NCBI RefSeq assembly: GCF_025145645.1
Contig: NZ_CP102252.1
Location: 1,302,001 to 1,366,000 of the forward strand
Length of the DNA stretch: 64,000 nt
Origin: Alistipes senegalensis JC50
GTDB taxonomy: Bacteria > Bacteroidota > Bacteroidia > Bacteroidales > Rikenellaceae
Reading direction: 5' to 3'
The translations under genes and the position numbers were made by a program. The notes under the pieces are model-generated. The model did not search any database, was not told the DNA's origin, and saw only the letters and a program-made list of their open reading frames with translations. Below, piece by piece: positions 47,687-56,102 of this stretch. Every line of letters begins with the position of its first letter. Within the stretch, counting starts at the first letter, position 1.

Positions 47687-48222
47687 TCGGAATATTCAAG
47701 CAGTCAATCTCTGATTCAGTTCAGCAGATAAAATAATCCCGTTTGTCAGTTTTCGGTCGGTATTCATGACATCGGTTAAAAAGGCGTTCGACTGGGGAGA
47801 ACGCCCGGCCTCGCAGAGCGAGCGCCTTTCGTATGCCGAAAAACTTTTCGGCATACAAAGGTACAGCTTGCTGTTATCTGGCGATAACAAAACTCCGCGG
47901 CGGAGAATCTCTGACCGAAGTTTCGAAAATCCTCCGCTACGGCTTCCGTGGCCGGGTCATTTCCCGATGCAATATTACAATCGTTCGGGCGCCAAAACAA
48001 GCTCTAGGTGCGGACTGGAGCGGTCGTGGCCGGACATCAAAACCGAGGTATTTCAGTCGGTGGTATCCTGCATCATGAAAGGTAGGTTTTCTTGTTCCGT
48101 TCATTATTCCGATATAAACTGCGTGAAGCAGAAAATGGTATTTTGAATGGTTTAAACCATAAAACCAGACACACACGCTTTACAAGCATAAAGCGAACGT
48201 TCAATCTTAAAAACATTGTACC
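47687..48222. other. Left non-coding part of the mobile-element remnant
   Basis: I see no supported gene in these 536 bases. The region holds nested hairpins at 47781-47830 and the palindrome at 47831-47856, which I associate with the transfer region of Bacteroides conjugative elements. The frames that are open here lack any family features. Confidence 0.45.
47831..47856. repeat. 12-bp inverted repeat with 2-base centre
   Basis: GTATGCCGAAAA, AC, TTTTCGGCATAC is a perfect palindrome. It lies upstream of the DUF3408 gene in the mobile-element remnant and could be an oriT-related or regulator binding site. Confidence 0.6.
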
Positions 48223-48741
48223 ATGGATTCATTAAAAGAAACCGACAACCTCGCAACAAAACCATCGAAGCGTCCCCGTATCGAAGTCGACGAAGAATTG
48301 ATGCGTCAGATGATCGCCGGACAGGCCCCTTGGGATTCGAAAGTCGTCCGCCGGATTCCCGAACCGGAAGCGGAAAATACGGACGCTCCCGAGGGAAAGA
48401 CATCGGAAACGGTATCCGGAGCATCGGCTCCGACTGCTGAAAGGACAGACGCCAATACCCAAACGAGTGACGTAAAGGAGCTGGCCGGATTCCGTCGCAA
48501 AAAGATTCCGCTGCCGGATTTCGAACGCACGTTCTTTGCCCCGGCGGACTGCCGTAACCGTTCGGCGATCTATATCAGTGCGGCAACCAAGCACAAAGTA
48601 TCGGCAATCCTCCACTTATTGGGGAATGAGAATACAAGGCTTACAGCTTTGGTCGACAATATGCTGCGCTTTGTAATCGGAATTTACAGCGACGAGTTGA
48701 ATTATCTCCACGAGAAGAAGAACAACAGACGACTATTTTAA
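48223..48741 (+). CDS. DUF3408 conjugative-element protein
   Basis: This 172-residue protein has a disordered acidic N-terminal half and a conserved C-terminal half (FERTFFAPADCRNRSAIYIS, then VSAILHLLGNENTRLTALVDN and ELNYLHEKKN). This fits DUF3408, a family found beside the ParA-like and mobilisation genes of Bacteroides conjugative transposons. The C-terminal part looks like a ribbon-helix-helix type DNA-binding fold, so a role in oriT binding or partition is plausible. The start ATG at 48223 directly precedes MDSLKETDN. All usual partner genes are missing here. Confidence 0.8.
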   Translation: MDSLKETDNLATKPSKRPRIEVDEELMRQMIAGQAPWDSKVVRRIPEPEAENTDAPEGKTSETVSGASAPTAERTDANTQTSDVKELAGFRRKKIPLPDFERTFFAPADCRNRSAIYISAATKHKVSAILHLLGNENTRLTALVDNMLRFVIGIYSDELNYLHEKKNNRRLF

Positions 48742-48851
48742 ACAGACAATGCGATAAGCGATTACTTTGGGTTTCTGATATGGACGTAGCGAAGCGACTG
48801 GCATCCGAACTGCAGAATGTCGCCTTTTCCGACGATAGCGACCAGCAAAAT

Positions 48852-48922
48852 GCCGGGGATGGAAATACGCAAGACTCGCCCTCGGGCGATTCGCAATGGC
48901 CTTGCGTATTTCCATCTCCGGC
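48852..48922. repeat. Long nested palindrome between DUF3408 and integrase
   Basis: A 22-base left arm (48852-48873) pairs with a right arm (48901-48922) with one mismatch. Inside lies a second perfect hairpin (48876-48881 with 48884-48889). It may be a terminator, or a transfer or recombination site of the element. Confidence 0.6.
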
Positions 48923-48971
48923 GTTTAATTGACTATCGGCGGGAAACTTGTAATCGCCGATGTCTTTCGGA

Positions 48972-50243
48972 TTAGCCGTCGCTCTCTTCTTTCAGAGTCG
49001 GACATTGGAACCGTTCGCCAATTTGGTCCTCTATTCGGCTTATCGCATTATCTATCATTTGGTTTGTCACCTTGGCATAAATCTGAGTCGTGGTCGTATA
49101 TTTGTGTCCCAACATTTTTGACACTGTTTCCAGCGGAATGCCGTTCATCAAGGAGACCGTCGTTGCAAAGGTATGTCTCCCGCAATGGAATTTCAGATTC
49201 TTGGTAATTCCGCATTGTCTGGCGATATGTTTCAGGCAGGCATCCGAGGATTTCAATGAAGCTACCGGAAAGACCTTTCCCGGATTCTCGGGAAACAGCG
49301 GATTATACCTATTCTCCTCTATTCGGTACTTTTCAAGAATAGCTTTCGCAACCGGAAGTAGTTTTACCGTAAACGGTACTTTCGTCTTCTGACGGATACT
49401 GCTAATCCACCATGCTCCGTCCGAAGTCTGTTTCAACTCCTCATAACTCAGTTTGGCCAGATCGGCATAGGATAGGCCCGTAAAACAGCAGAACAGAAAC
49501 AGATCCCGTGTCCGATCCTGACGCTGCTGCTTGACTTTGCCGATAATTAGTTTATTGATTTCTTCTTCGGTGAGATATTCAATTTCCGGCTGGTCGGCAA
49601 AGTAGTAGTAATAGGCAAACGGATTCTTCTCCATTTGCCCGTCGTTAAACGCTTTCTTGACGATATGCTTCAGTGATTTGATCTCAACGCTGATCGTCGT
49701 GTTGGCAAGGCCCTTGACATGTTTCAGATAGGCGGCAAACTTCTCCGCAAAAGACTGATCCAGTTCCACAAGGGGTATATCCTTGACTTTATAGTCCTGA
49801 CAGATGAAAAGACTCAAATCGCGTCGTAGCGTTTGATAACGAAATAAGGAGTGGATGGTACGGTCCACATCTATACGGTTCTTGTACTCTTTGCAGAATT
49901 CATCGCATAACTCCAGTAACAGTTTATACCTTTTACTGAAACCCAGATAGGCGTTCTTCACCTTATCGGCGGAAACATATCCGTCACGGTCGCAGATAGA
50001 CTGGTAATGCTTTCCGATCTGGATACGAATATTATCCAGATAGCGGTTGATACGGTCGGCTTCGAGGCTTTTGCCTTTGGCGCGACCGCCCTTCACCTCC
50101 CACAGATGGGGAGGAACGCTAAGTTTGGCGCTGAACTGGGCGATCGTACCGTTGACGGTAATACGGCCCATGACGGGAACAACCGGCTGAACTTTGTGTT
50201 TGTCCTTTTTAAGGTAGAACAGAACCTTGAATGTACTGCGCAT
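48972..50243 (-). CDS. Tyrosine recombinase/integrase
   Basis: This 423-residue protein has an N-terminal arm-binding domain (about 1-100), a SAM-like core-binding domain (about 105-215) and the catalytic domain (about 225-410). Visible catalytic parts are the Lys in IRQKTKVPF, the H-x-x-R box HCGRHTFATT, LGHKYT, and the tyrosine in IYAKV. The usual first arginine is replaced: the motif reads CFTGLSYADL with Ser. The CTnDOT integrase IntDOT also has Ser at this place. The gene lies at the end of the element next to proS, as expected for an integrase beside its attachment site. Confidence 0.92.
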   Translation of the reverse strand: MRSTFKVLFYLKKDKHKVQPVVPVMGRITVNGTIAQFSAKLSVPPHLWEVKGGRAKGKSLEADRINRYLDNIRIQIGKHYQSICDRDGYVSADKVKNAYLGFSKRYKLLLELCDEFCKEYKNRIDVDRTIHSLFRYQTLRRDLSLFICQDYKVKDIPLVELDQSFAEKFAAYLKHVKGLANTTISVEIKSLKHIVKKAFNDGQMEKNPFAYYYYFADQPEIEYLTEEEINKLIIGKVKQQRQDRTRDLFLFCCFTGLSYADLAKLSYEELKQTSDGAWWISSIRQKTKVPFTVKLLPVAKAILEKYRIEENRYNPLFPENPGKVFPVASLKSSDACLKHIARQCGITKNLKFHCGRHTFATTVSLMNGIPLETVSKMLGHKYTTTTQIYAKVTNQMIDNAISRIEDQIGERFQCPTLKEESDG

Positions 50244-50351
50244 ACTCCGATGAAATTTGGGGGTTAAAACTAATTTCCTCAGAGTTGTCTGTCAAGATGA
50301 AGCGCGATGCAAGAAATTGCAAACGAATATTTTATGCAAAATACAGCAAAA

Positions 50352-50389
50352 CAGACGAGGTAACGATCTGGAAACCGTAACCTCGTCTG
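50352..50389 (-). terminator. Rho-independent terminator after proS
   Basis: A 9-bp GC stem (50352-50360 with 50381-50389), extended by four more pairs past one mismatch, is followed on the minus strand by TTTTGCTG. It lies between proS and the integrase gene. Confidence 0.6.
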
Positions 50390-50480
50390 GAATTACCTTA
50401 TTATGCTTGGAATCCCTCGAAGAAGAAACCCTGTGCAAAGATTAAATCGCTGAATATTTAATATTTACACCCATTTTCTC

Positions 50481-50531
50481 CTCTCGGGAAACGAATGGGT
50501 AGTACTTCGGTACATTCCATTCGTCCCGTTC
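50481..50531. repeat. REP-like palindrome, copy 2
   Basis: A 15-bp stem (50491-50505 with 50510-50524, one G-T pair) has a TTCG loop, extended outward by CGGG and CCCG. It is related to the hairpin at 4419-4456 read on the other strand. It stands 37 bases past the proS stop and may also protect the proS transcript. Confidence 0.55.
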
Positions 50532-50567
50532 GAGGGATGTGCGGAAATATCCGCCTGAAATCGGAAA

Positions 50568-52052
50568 CTAATAACTGCGGGCGAACAATACGCGGCGGTG
50601 CGACGGCTTGCCCGAGAAGACGCAGACGCCCTCCTCGTCCGGAGCATCCACCGGGATGCAGCGGATCGTGGCCTTCGTGGCATCCTTGATCGCCACCTCA
50701 GTCTCCACCGTGCCGTCCCAATGGGCGAGGATAAAGCCGCCCTTCTCGTCGAGCACCCGCTTGAACTCCTCCCACGTATCGACCTTCGTGATCATCGACT
50801 CGCGGAAAGCCAGAGCCTTCTTGTAGATATTCTCCTGAATCTCGGTCATCAGCCCCTCGATGCGCTCCACGAGCCCCTCCTGCGGAACGGTCTCCTTTTC
50901 GAGCGTATCGCGGCGCACCAGTTCGATCGTGCCGTTCTCCAGATCGCGGGGGCCCATCGCCAGACGCACGGGCACGCCCTTCAATTCGTATTCGGCGAAC
51001 TTGAAGCCCGAACGCACGTTGTCGCGGTCGTCGATCTTCACCGAAATACCCTTCTCCCGGAGCTGCGCGGCGATAGCCTCGAAGCGGGCCCGGATCTCCG
51101 TCAGCTGCTCTTCGCCCTTGTAGATCGGGACCATCACCACCTGGATCGGCGCGAGTTTCGGAGGCAGCACCAGACCGTTGTTGTCCGAGTGGGCCATGAT
51201 GAGCGCGCCCATCAGACGGGTCGAAACGCCCCACGAGGTCGCCCACACGTATTCGAGCTTGCCCTCCTTGTTGACGTACTGCACGTCGAACGCCTTGGCG
51301 AAATTCTGCCCCAGGAAGTGCGACGTACCGCTTTGCAGCGCTTTGCCGTCCTGCATCAGCGCTTCGATGGTCATCGTATCCTCCGCACCGGCAAAGCGTT
51401 CGTTAGGCGACTTATGACCCACCACCACCGGCAAAGCCATCCACTCCTGGGCGAACCGTTCGTAGACATGAATCATTTTTACCACTTCGGCTATCGCTTC
51501 CTCGCGCGTGGCATGCGCCGTGTGGCCCTCCTGCCACAGGAATTCGGCCGTGCGCAGGAACAGGCGCGTGCGCATCTCCCAGCGCACCACGTTGGCCCAC
51601 TGGTTGCAGAGGATCGGCAGGTCGCGGTAGGACTGAATCCAGTTCTTATAAGTGTTCCAGATGATCGTCTCCGAAGTCGGACGCACGATCAGCTCCTCTT
51701 CGAGCTTGGCATCGGGATCGACCACGACGCCCTTGCCGTGGGGATCGTTTTTCAGGCGGTAGTGCGTCACCACGGCGCACTCCTTGGCGAATCCCTCGAC
51801 ATGATCGGCCTCCTTCGAGAAGAACGACTTGGGGATGAAGAGCGGGAAATAGGCGTTCTGATGCCCCGTCTCCTTGAACATCCGGTCCAGCGCGGCCTGC
51901 ATCTTCTCCCAGATGGCGTAGCCGTAGGGTTTGATGACCATACATCCGCGGACGGCCGAGTTTTCGGCCAGCCCGGCCTTCACGACCAGATCGTTGTACC
52001 ATTGCGAATAATTCTCGTCGGACTTCGTAAGGTCTTTCAGTTCCTTTGCCAT
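50568..52052 (-). CDS. proS: Proline--tRNA ligase
   Basis: This 494-residue class II aminoacyl-tRNA synthetase charges tRNA-Pro. It is of the short, archaeal/eukaryotic-like type without the bacterial editing insert. The class II motifs are present: motif 1 region GCMVIKPYGYAIWEKMQ, motif 2 RPTSETIIWN and VVRWEMRTRLFLRTAEF, and motif 3 SWGVSTRLMGALIM. The anticodon-binding domain (about 285-390) and the C-terminal zinc-like domain ending LFARSY follow. The start MAKELKDLTKSDENYSQWYN is the standard one. Its promoter overlaps the terminator of the outer-membrane protein gene upstream. Confidence 0.97.
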   Translation of the reverse strand: MAKELKDLTKSDENYSQWYNDLVVKAGLAENSAVRGCMVIKPYGYAIWEKMQAALDRMFKETGHQNAYFPLFIPKSFFSKEADHVEGFAKECAVVTHYRLKNDPHGKGVVVDPDAKLEEELIVRPTSETIIWNTYKNWIQSYRDLPILCNQWANVVRWEMRTRLFLRTAEFLWQEGHTAHATREEAIAEVVKMIHVYERFAQEWMALPVVVGHKSPNERFAGAEDTMTIEALMQDGKALQSGTSHFLGQNFAKAFDVQYVNKEGKLEYVWATSWGVSTRLMGALIMAHSDNNGLVLPPKLAPIQVVMVPIYKGEEQLTEIRARFEAIAAQLREKGISVKIDDRDNVRSGFKFAEYELKGVPVRLAMGPRDLENGTIELVRRDTLEKETVPQEGLVERIEGLMTEIQENIYKKALAFRESMITKVDTWEEFKRVLDEKGGFILAHWDGTVETEVAIKDATKATIRCIPVDAPDEEGVCVFSGKPSHRRVLFARSY

Positions 52053-52084
52053 ATCTTTCTAATTTTTACTTTTATTCCGGACTG

Positions 52085-52117
52085 CAAATATACAAAAAAA
52101 TAAAGGTCCGCAGCAAA
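52085..52117 (-). promoter_or_regulatory. Promoter of proS
   Basis: On the minus strand TTTG (52114-52117), a 21-base gap and TATATTTG (52085-52092) match the Bacteroidetes consensus. The -33 element is in the loop of the upstream gene's terminator. The proS start is 32 bases downstream. Confidence 0.6.
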
Positions 52118-52129
52118 GACGGACCTTTA
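52101..52129 (-). terminator. Rho-independent terminator of the OMP operon
   Basis: A perfect 10-bp stem (52101-52110 with 52120-52129) is followed on the minus strand by a run of seven T. It is 19 bases past the stop of the outer-membrane protein gene. Confidence 0.8.
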
Positions 52130-52147
52130 TATTGAATATATATGCTT

Positions 52148-53839
52148 TCAGAAACGGAATCCCAGCGTCAGCGCCACGTTGTGACGCTTCACCTCGGTCG
52201 AATAGACCGCGCTGTCGGCCGATCCCTCCTCGTCCCAGACGTAGAACAGGTAATAGTCCGGCGTCTTGGACGAAACATACTGATAAGCGATGTCGAGCAG
52301 CACGCCCCGGCCCAGCACGAGCCCTACGCCGGCCCCGTAATAGGTGGTCTTCGTGAACAGCGGCGAAGAGGGCGACACGTCGTCCTTGTACATCGAACCG
52401 CTGTACCCGAAGCCGGCCCGCAGCGCCAGCACCGGCAGGGGCTTGAACTCGGCGCCCACACGCACGATGTTGGACCCCTTGCAGTTGTCGCGGAACGAAT
52501 CGTTGTACCACGACTGCGAGTCGAGTCCCGACGGGTTGTCCTTGATGCGAATGCCGTTGTACCAGTCGCGCTCGTAATCCACCGAGATCACGCCCCGCTG
52601 CCCGAAAGTGTACGAAGCGCCGAACATCAGCCGCGTCGGAGAGACGAACGACCAGTTGTTGGGACCGTCGTCGAGCAGTACCGGCGAAGTCATGTTCGGA
52701 TCGCCGGCCGTCGAGATGTATCCGTCTTCGTCGGGCTTCACGTTCGGATCGGTATCGTTGTTGGCATAGGCCAGTCCGGCCGCGGCGCTCTGGAATTTCC
52801 GGTCGAGCGAATAATAGGTCGGGGTGTGGATCGCCGCGCCCAGACGCAGATTGGTCGTCGGACGGTAGACGATACCCGCCTTGAAATTGACGCCCGTACC
52901 CTCCACGATCACGCTCTGGTTGAGCTTCCACCAGAGGAGCTGATAATCCAGTCCGGAATTGCCGTATCCGTCGGGCCCCGTGCCGGGATAGTAGTACTCC
53001 TCGCCGTAATCTATGTATTTGCGCTGGTAGACGCTCTGGATGCCCAGCGACGCGCCGATATAGATCTTGTTGTTGATGTTGGCGCCGAGCGACAGCGTGT
53101 ACTCCCCGATCGAACCGCGGCTCCGGAACTCGGTGAAATGGCCCATCTCGGCATCGTTCCCGACCCAGGTCGGTTTCCAGCTTTTGGGATCACCCGGGTC
53201 CACCTGATCGACCAAAAATCCGCGGTAAGCCAGCGCGGCATTCCAGAACTCGGGGGCGATATTGTCCCAGTTCCAGTTGCCCGAACCGCCCGCGTTGTAA
53301 AAATCGTTCTTCGAAACATTGCTCCAATAGAGCTGGCGCGAATAGACATCGCCGACGGTCGCCCGCTGTCCGCCCCTCTGGAACGAATAGTCGTAATTCA
53401 GATCGGCAAGACGGTTGTATCCGAAGCCGATATTGAGGCTTACCAGCGAACCGGAGCCCTCATAGGCGTTGATCGCCACGCCGATGTTGGCCATCGAGAA
53501 ACGGTCGCGCGAATTGCGTCCGTACTCCGGGGCATTGGTCTTGCTCCGGGCGAAAGACATCATCGGCGTGATCGAAATGTCGCTGTGCCGGTACATGCCC
53601 AGGCCCGCCGGATTGATCGACATCGACGAAAGGTCGGCTCCCAGCGACGTGAAAGCCCCGGCCATAGCCATAGCCCGCGCAGTCCCGAAATTGAACTGGG
53701 TCTGCGACAATTCGACCATATCCCCCGGCATCAGCACATCCTTATCCATCAGCAGGCCGCCCCAGCCTCTGCCGGAGCTCTGGGCCGAAGCCGCGGCCGC
53801 CGCTGCGACGGCCGCAAGCAATAGAATCACTCTCTTCAT
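52148..53839 (-). CDS. OmpP1/FadL-type outer-membrane protein
   Basis: This 563-residue protein has a signal peptide (MKRVILLLAAVAAAAAASAQ). The N-terminal part FNFGTARAMAMAGAFTSLGA followed by SSMSINPAGLGMYR is the signature of the FadL/OmpP1/TodX transport family. The rest is a beta barrel with alternating aromatic strands and the C-terminal HNVALTLGFRF. Members pass hydrophobic compounds across the outer membrane. It follows the lipoprotein gene by 30 bases, and a strong terminator lies past its stop. Confidence 0.88.
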   Translation of the reverse strand: MKRVILLLAAVAAAAAASAQSSGRGWGGLLMDKDVLMPGDMVELSQTQFNFGTARAMAMAGAFTSLGADLSSMSINPAGLGMYRHSDISITPMMSFARSKTNAPEYGRNSRDRFSMANIGVAINAYEGSGSLVSLNIGFGYNRLADLNYDYSFQRGGQRATVGDVYSRQLYWSNVSKNDFYNAGGSGNWNWDNIAPEFWNAALAYRGFLVDQVDPGDPKSWKPTWVGNDAEMGHFTEFRSRGSIGEYTLSLGANINNKIYIGASLGIQSVYQRKYIDYGEEYYYPGTGPDGYGNSGLDYQLLWWKLNQSVIVEGTGVNFKAGIVYRPTTNLRLGAAIHTPTYYSLDRKFQSAAAGLAYANNDTDPNVKPDEDGYISTAGDPNMTSPVLLDDGPNNWSFVSPTRLMFGASYTFGQRGVISVDYERDWYNGIRIKDNPSGLDSQSWYNDSFRDNCKGSNIVRVGAEFKPLPVLALRAGFGYSGSMYKDDVSPSSPLFTKTTYYGAGVGLVLGRGVLLDIAYQYVSSKTPDYYLFYVWDEEGSADSAVYSTEVKRHNVALTLGFRF

Positions 53840-53869
53840 CGTGTTTTCACATTTATCGGCGTCCGAACG

Positions 53870-55009
53870 TTACCGTCCGCCGGAGTTACGATAGCTGCCG
53901 CCCGAAGAGGTCGTTCCCGAACCGCCGCGCGAGCCGCCTCCGGAACTTCCCGACGACGAACCGCCCCGGCTGTAAGGCGACGAACTGCCGCTGTTATAGC
54001 TGCCGCCGCGGTTGTAGGTGCTGCCGCCGGAATTGCGGTAGGTATCGTCGTAACGGCTTCCGCGCGACGGGCTGCCCGAATCGTAGCGGCTCCTCGACGA
54101 ACCGCCGCTGTTGTTGGAGCGCACGCCGAAATTGTTCCGGCGGTTGCTGCCGCTGCCCCGCAGCGATCCCGACGACGGGCTTCCGAAACGCGATCCCACG
54201 CCGTAGCGGGTTCCCGAAGGCGAAGTGTAGGGATTGGGCCGCCGTACGATATTCGAATGATAGGGGCGTCCGTGTCCTCCCCATCCCGGACCGGGATGAT
54301 AGTGGTGTCCGCCGTGCCATCCGGGCCCCCAGCCCCATCCGGGATGGTACCAGGGATCGTACCACGAGCTGTACCACGGTCCCCACGGGCCGTACCAGGG
54401 ATTGTACCACGAATTCCATCCGAAGCTCCAGCCCCAGCTGCCGATCGAGAAGCTGGGCCCCCACGGACGGTTCCAGCCCCAGTACCACGGATCGCCATAG
54501 ATCACCGTTCCCCACGATCCGAACATCGACGTAATGTACTTGGGTTCGACCCACACCTGATCGCCCGAGATCACGATGTTGTAGAACGCCGGATCATAGG
54601 CCGAAGCATAGCTGAACGCGCTGCTGTAACGCGCGTCGAGGTAGCTCGACGGCATCTTGTAGCTCGGCGACTCGAAGCCGCGCAGACGGCGCGCATAGGC
54701 GCTTTCGTAGTCGTCGGCCAGCACGCTTTGATAGGGATTCGCATCCGCAGCCTGATATTCGTAATAGTTGTTCTCGGCAGCCGCGGCCTCCGCCTCGGCG
54801 ATCTTCGCCTCCCATTCGGCCCTGCGGGCTTCGGCGGCAGCACGCTGCGCCTCGGCCTCGGCCTGCTTCCTGCGGGCGATCTGCGTCTTGTCATGCACGG
54901 CGTAGAGGTCGTCGGAGGCATACCCCGCCGAAGCGTAATATGCCGACGTGCAGCCGGCCAGACCGGCGGAGAGCAAGACGGTTCCGATCAAAATTCTCAA
55001 CTTTTTCAT
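53870..55009 (-). CDS. Gly/Trp/Ser-rich lipoprotein with coiled-coil segment
   Basis: This 379-residue lipoprotein starts MKKLRILIGTVLL and has lipobox LAGC. Residues about 40-90 are a predicted helix rich in Ala, Glu and Arg (ARRKQAEAEAQRAAAEARRA). A middle part is very rich in Trp, Gly, Tyr and Pro (WGWSFGWNSWYNPWYGPWG). The last 120 residues are Ser/Gly/Arg-rich and disordered (RGSGSNRRNNFGVRSNN). Proteins of this style are common in Bacteroidetes, but I know no function. It is probably co-transcribed with the FadL-type gene. I chose the ATG at 55009 for the signal peptide. Confidence 0.8.
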   Translation of the reverse strand: MKKLRILIGTVLLSAGLAGCTSAYYASAGYASDDLYAVHDKTQIARRKQAEAEAQRAAAEARRAEWEAKIAEAEAAAAENNYYEYQAADANPYQSVLADDYESAYARRLRGFESPSYKMPSSYLDARYSSAFSYASAYDPAFYNIVISGDQVWVEPKYITSMFGSWGTVIYGDPWYWGWNRPWGPSFSIGSWGWSFGWNSWYNPWYGPWGPWYSSWYDPWYHPGWGWGPGWHGGHHYHPGPGWGGHGRPYHSNIVRRPNPYTSPSGTRYGVGSRFGSPSSGSLRGSGSNRRNNFGVRSNNSGGSSRSRYDSGSPSRGSRYDDTYRNSGGSTYNRGGSYNSGSSSPYSRGGSSSGSSGGGSRGGSGTTSSGGSYRNSGGR

Positions 55010-55139
55010 AGCGCACAAGGGTATTGTTTGCGTTAGTCTCTGATCTAAAAACGAAAACCATACCGTTTTTAGTATCATTTCATTCTTATAAACGGCCCCG
55101 CGCGGGAAATACTGCGCACGCGAGGGGGATTCCCGCCAT

Positions 55140-55147
55140 CAAAGATA
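55140..55147 (-). promoter_or_regulatory. Candidate -7 element for the lipoprotein operon
   Basis: TATCTTTG on the minus strand fits TAnnTTTG exactly, about 130 bases upstream of the lipoprotein start. No clear -33 TTTG is at the right distance. Confidence 0.35.
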
Positions 55148-55251
55148 GGAATTATATCCGGAAAAGCGCGCCTCGGCGGGGCCTCCGGAGCTTTTTTTCA
55201 ACGGATCGCAATTTTTTCCGCATGAAAATAGGCGGAAATAAAAAATATGTC

Positions 55252-55259
55252 TATATTTG
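55252..55259 (+). promoter_or_regulatory. Candidate -7 element for tRNA-Ser
   Basis: TATATTTG fits the -7 consensus and lies 29 bases before the first tRNA base. The -33 element is not clear. Confidence 0.45.
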
Positions 55260-55288
55260 CAATCCCAAAACCGCTGTTTTGGGATCAA

Positions 55289-55375
55289 GGAGAGATGCCG
55301 GAGTGGTCGATCGGGCCGCACTCGAAATGCGGTGTACGGGCAACTGTACCGGGGGTTCGAATCCCTCTCTCTCCG
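55289..55375 (+). tRNA. tRNA-Ser, anticodon CGA
   Basis: The 87-base cloverleaf has acceptor GGAGAGA with TCTCTCC, discriminator G, anticodon stem CCGCA/TGCGG around CTCGAAA, a long class II variable arm (GTAC GGGCAACT GTAC) and a T loop TTCGAAT. The CCA end is not encoded. The AT-rich island that follows suggests that its 3' end is or was an integration site. Confidence 0.95.
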
Positions 55376-55410
55376 CAATAAATGCTGAAAATCAGCAGGT
55401 TGCAAAACGA

Positions 55411-55448
55411 ACACCCAATTTTACACCCAAGAATGTAAAGTTGGGTGT
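55411..55448 (+). terminator. Terminator behind tRNA-Ser
   Basis: A 14-bp stem with one mismatch (55411-55424 with 55435-55448) is followed by GTTGTTTTTATC. It lies 35 bases after the tRNA. Confidence 0.65.
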
Positions 55449-55838
55449 GTTGTTTTTATCTATCTACATCCAGCGCACAACATAGGGTCAGTCCGACAAC
55501 CCTGTGGGTATGTTATGTTAAGCGAAAATGAACTATCCTTGGGACATGATGAATCTGTGGAGAGGGTCGGGTATAAGTTCAGAATAGCGGAACTCGAATT
55601 ATACATCCGACAAACAAAACCCCGTCGCTTTCGGAAGCGACGGGGTTTTGTTTAAGAATCGGCTATTGCTCGTGGTAGAGTTTCAATACAGAGATCGGGG
55701 CAATGGGCATGCATTTCCGTTTTCATCATAACTGAACGTTGAAATCTCTGTCCTCAAACACCGCCCTGTTATGCTTTCTGATGACGGAGATATTATTCAC
55801 TTTTCCCTGTTAGTCGTTATTACTCCTTTTATTACAAC
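55449..55838. other. Intergenic stretch at the island start
   Basis: No gene is seen. The stretch holds a paired region near 55485-55522 (AACATA and GGGT with their complements) and the strong terminator at 55615-55650. A small RNA between about 55450 and 55650 cannot be excluded. Confidence 0.35.
55615..55650. terminator. Strong 16-bp terminator hairpin
   Basis: A perfect 16-bp stem (55615-55630 with 55635-55650) has a TCGG loop and T-rich flanks on both strands. No coding gene ends close to it on the plus strand. Confidence 0.7.
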
Positions 55839-56102
55839 TTAAGATAGATCCAATGCTAATTCGTATGTACAACCATGTGCATCCAGTCTTGCTCCATCAT
55901 AATTGGCACATATATCATTTAATTCATCGAAAAGAATATTCCCAAAATCAGCTTCATCTTCATCATCAATTTCTATATCGACACAAAAATAACGAACACC
56001 GTAATTAGTTTCATGATAATAATCACAAGATAGAATATCAACATTATTTTCTAAAAAAACGTTTCTAATATCATCTAAAAAAGCTTCTTCCTCGTAAGTC
56101 AT
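55839..56102 (-). CDS. Small acidic protein, possibly an immunity protein
   Basis: This 87-residue protein begins MTYEEEAFLDDIRNVFLENN and has a run VDIEIDDEDEADFG. It is very acidic and has no signal peptide. I do not recognise the family. Size, charge and position directly behind a decayed frame suggest an immunity protein left over from a toxin cassette, but this is an inference. The codon use and low GC mark it as part of the acquired island. Confidence 0.5.
   Translation of the reverse strand: MTYEEEAFLDDIRNVFLENNVDILSCDYYHETNYGVRYFCVDIEIDDEDEADFGNILFDELNDICANYDGARLDAHGCTYELALDLS

Larger units (their letters stand above)
47690..50400. mobile_element. Remnant of a CTnDOT-type integrative element
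   Basis: A DUF3408 gene and a tyrosine integrase in opposite orientation stand between the PUL and proS, with strong palindromes around them. Relaxase, coupling protein and all transfer genes are missing. The ends are approximate because I found no clear flanking direct repeats. Confidence 0.6.

Noticed and set aside
47766..48146. A 126-codon frame at the left end of the mobile remnant
   Set aside because: It runs through two palindromes and has no conserved motif, so it is more likely non-coding.
47687..50400. Defined attL/attR sites of the mobile-element remnant
   Set aside because: I compared both flanks by eye and found no convincing shared sequence, so no att feature is given.
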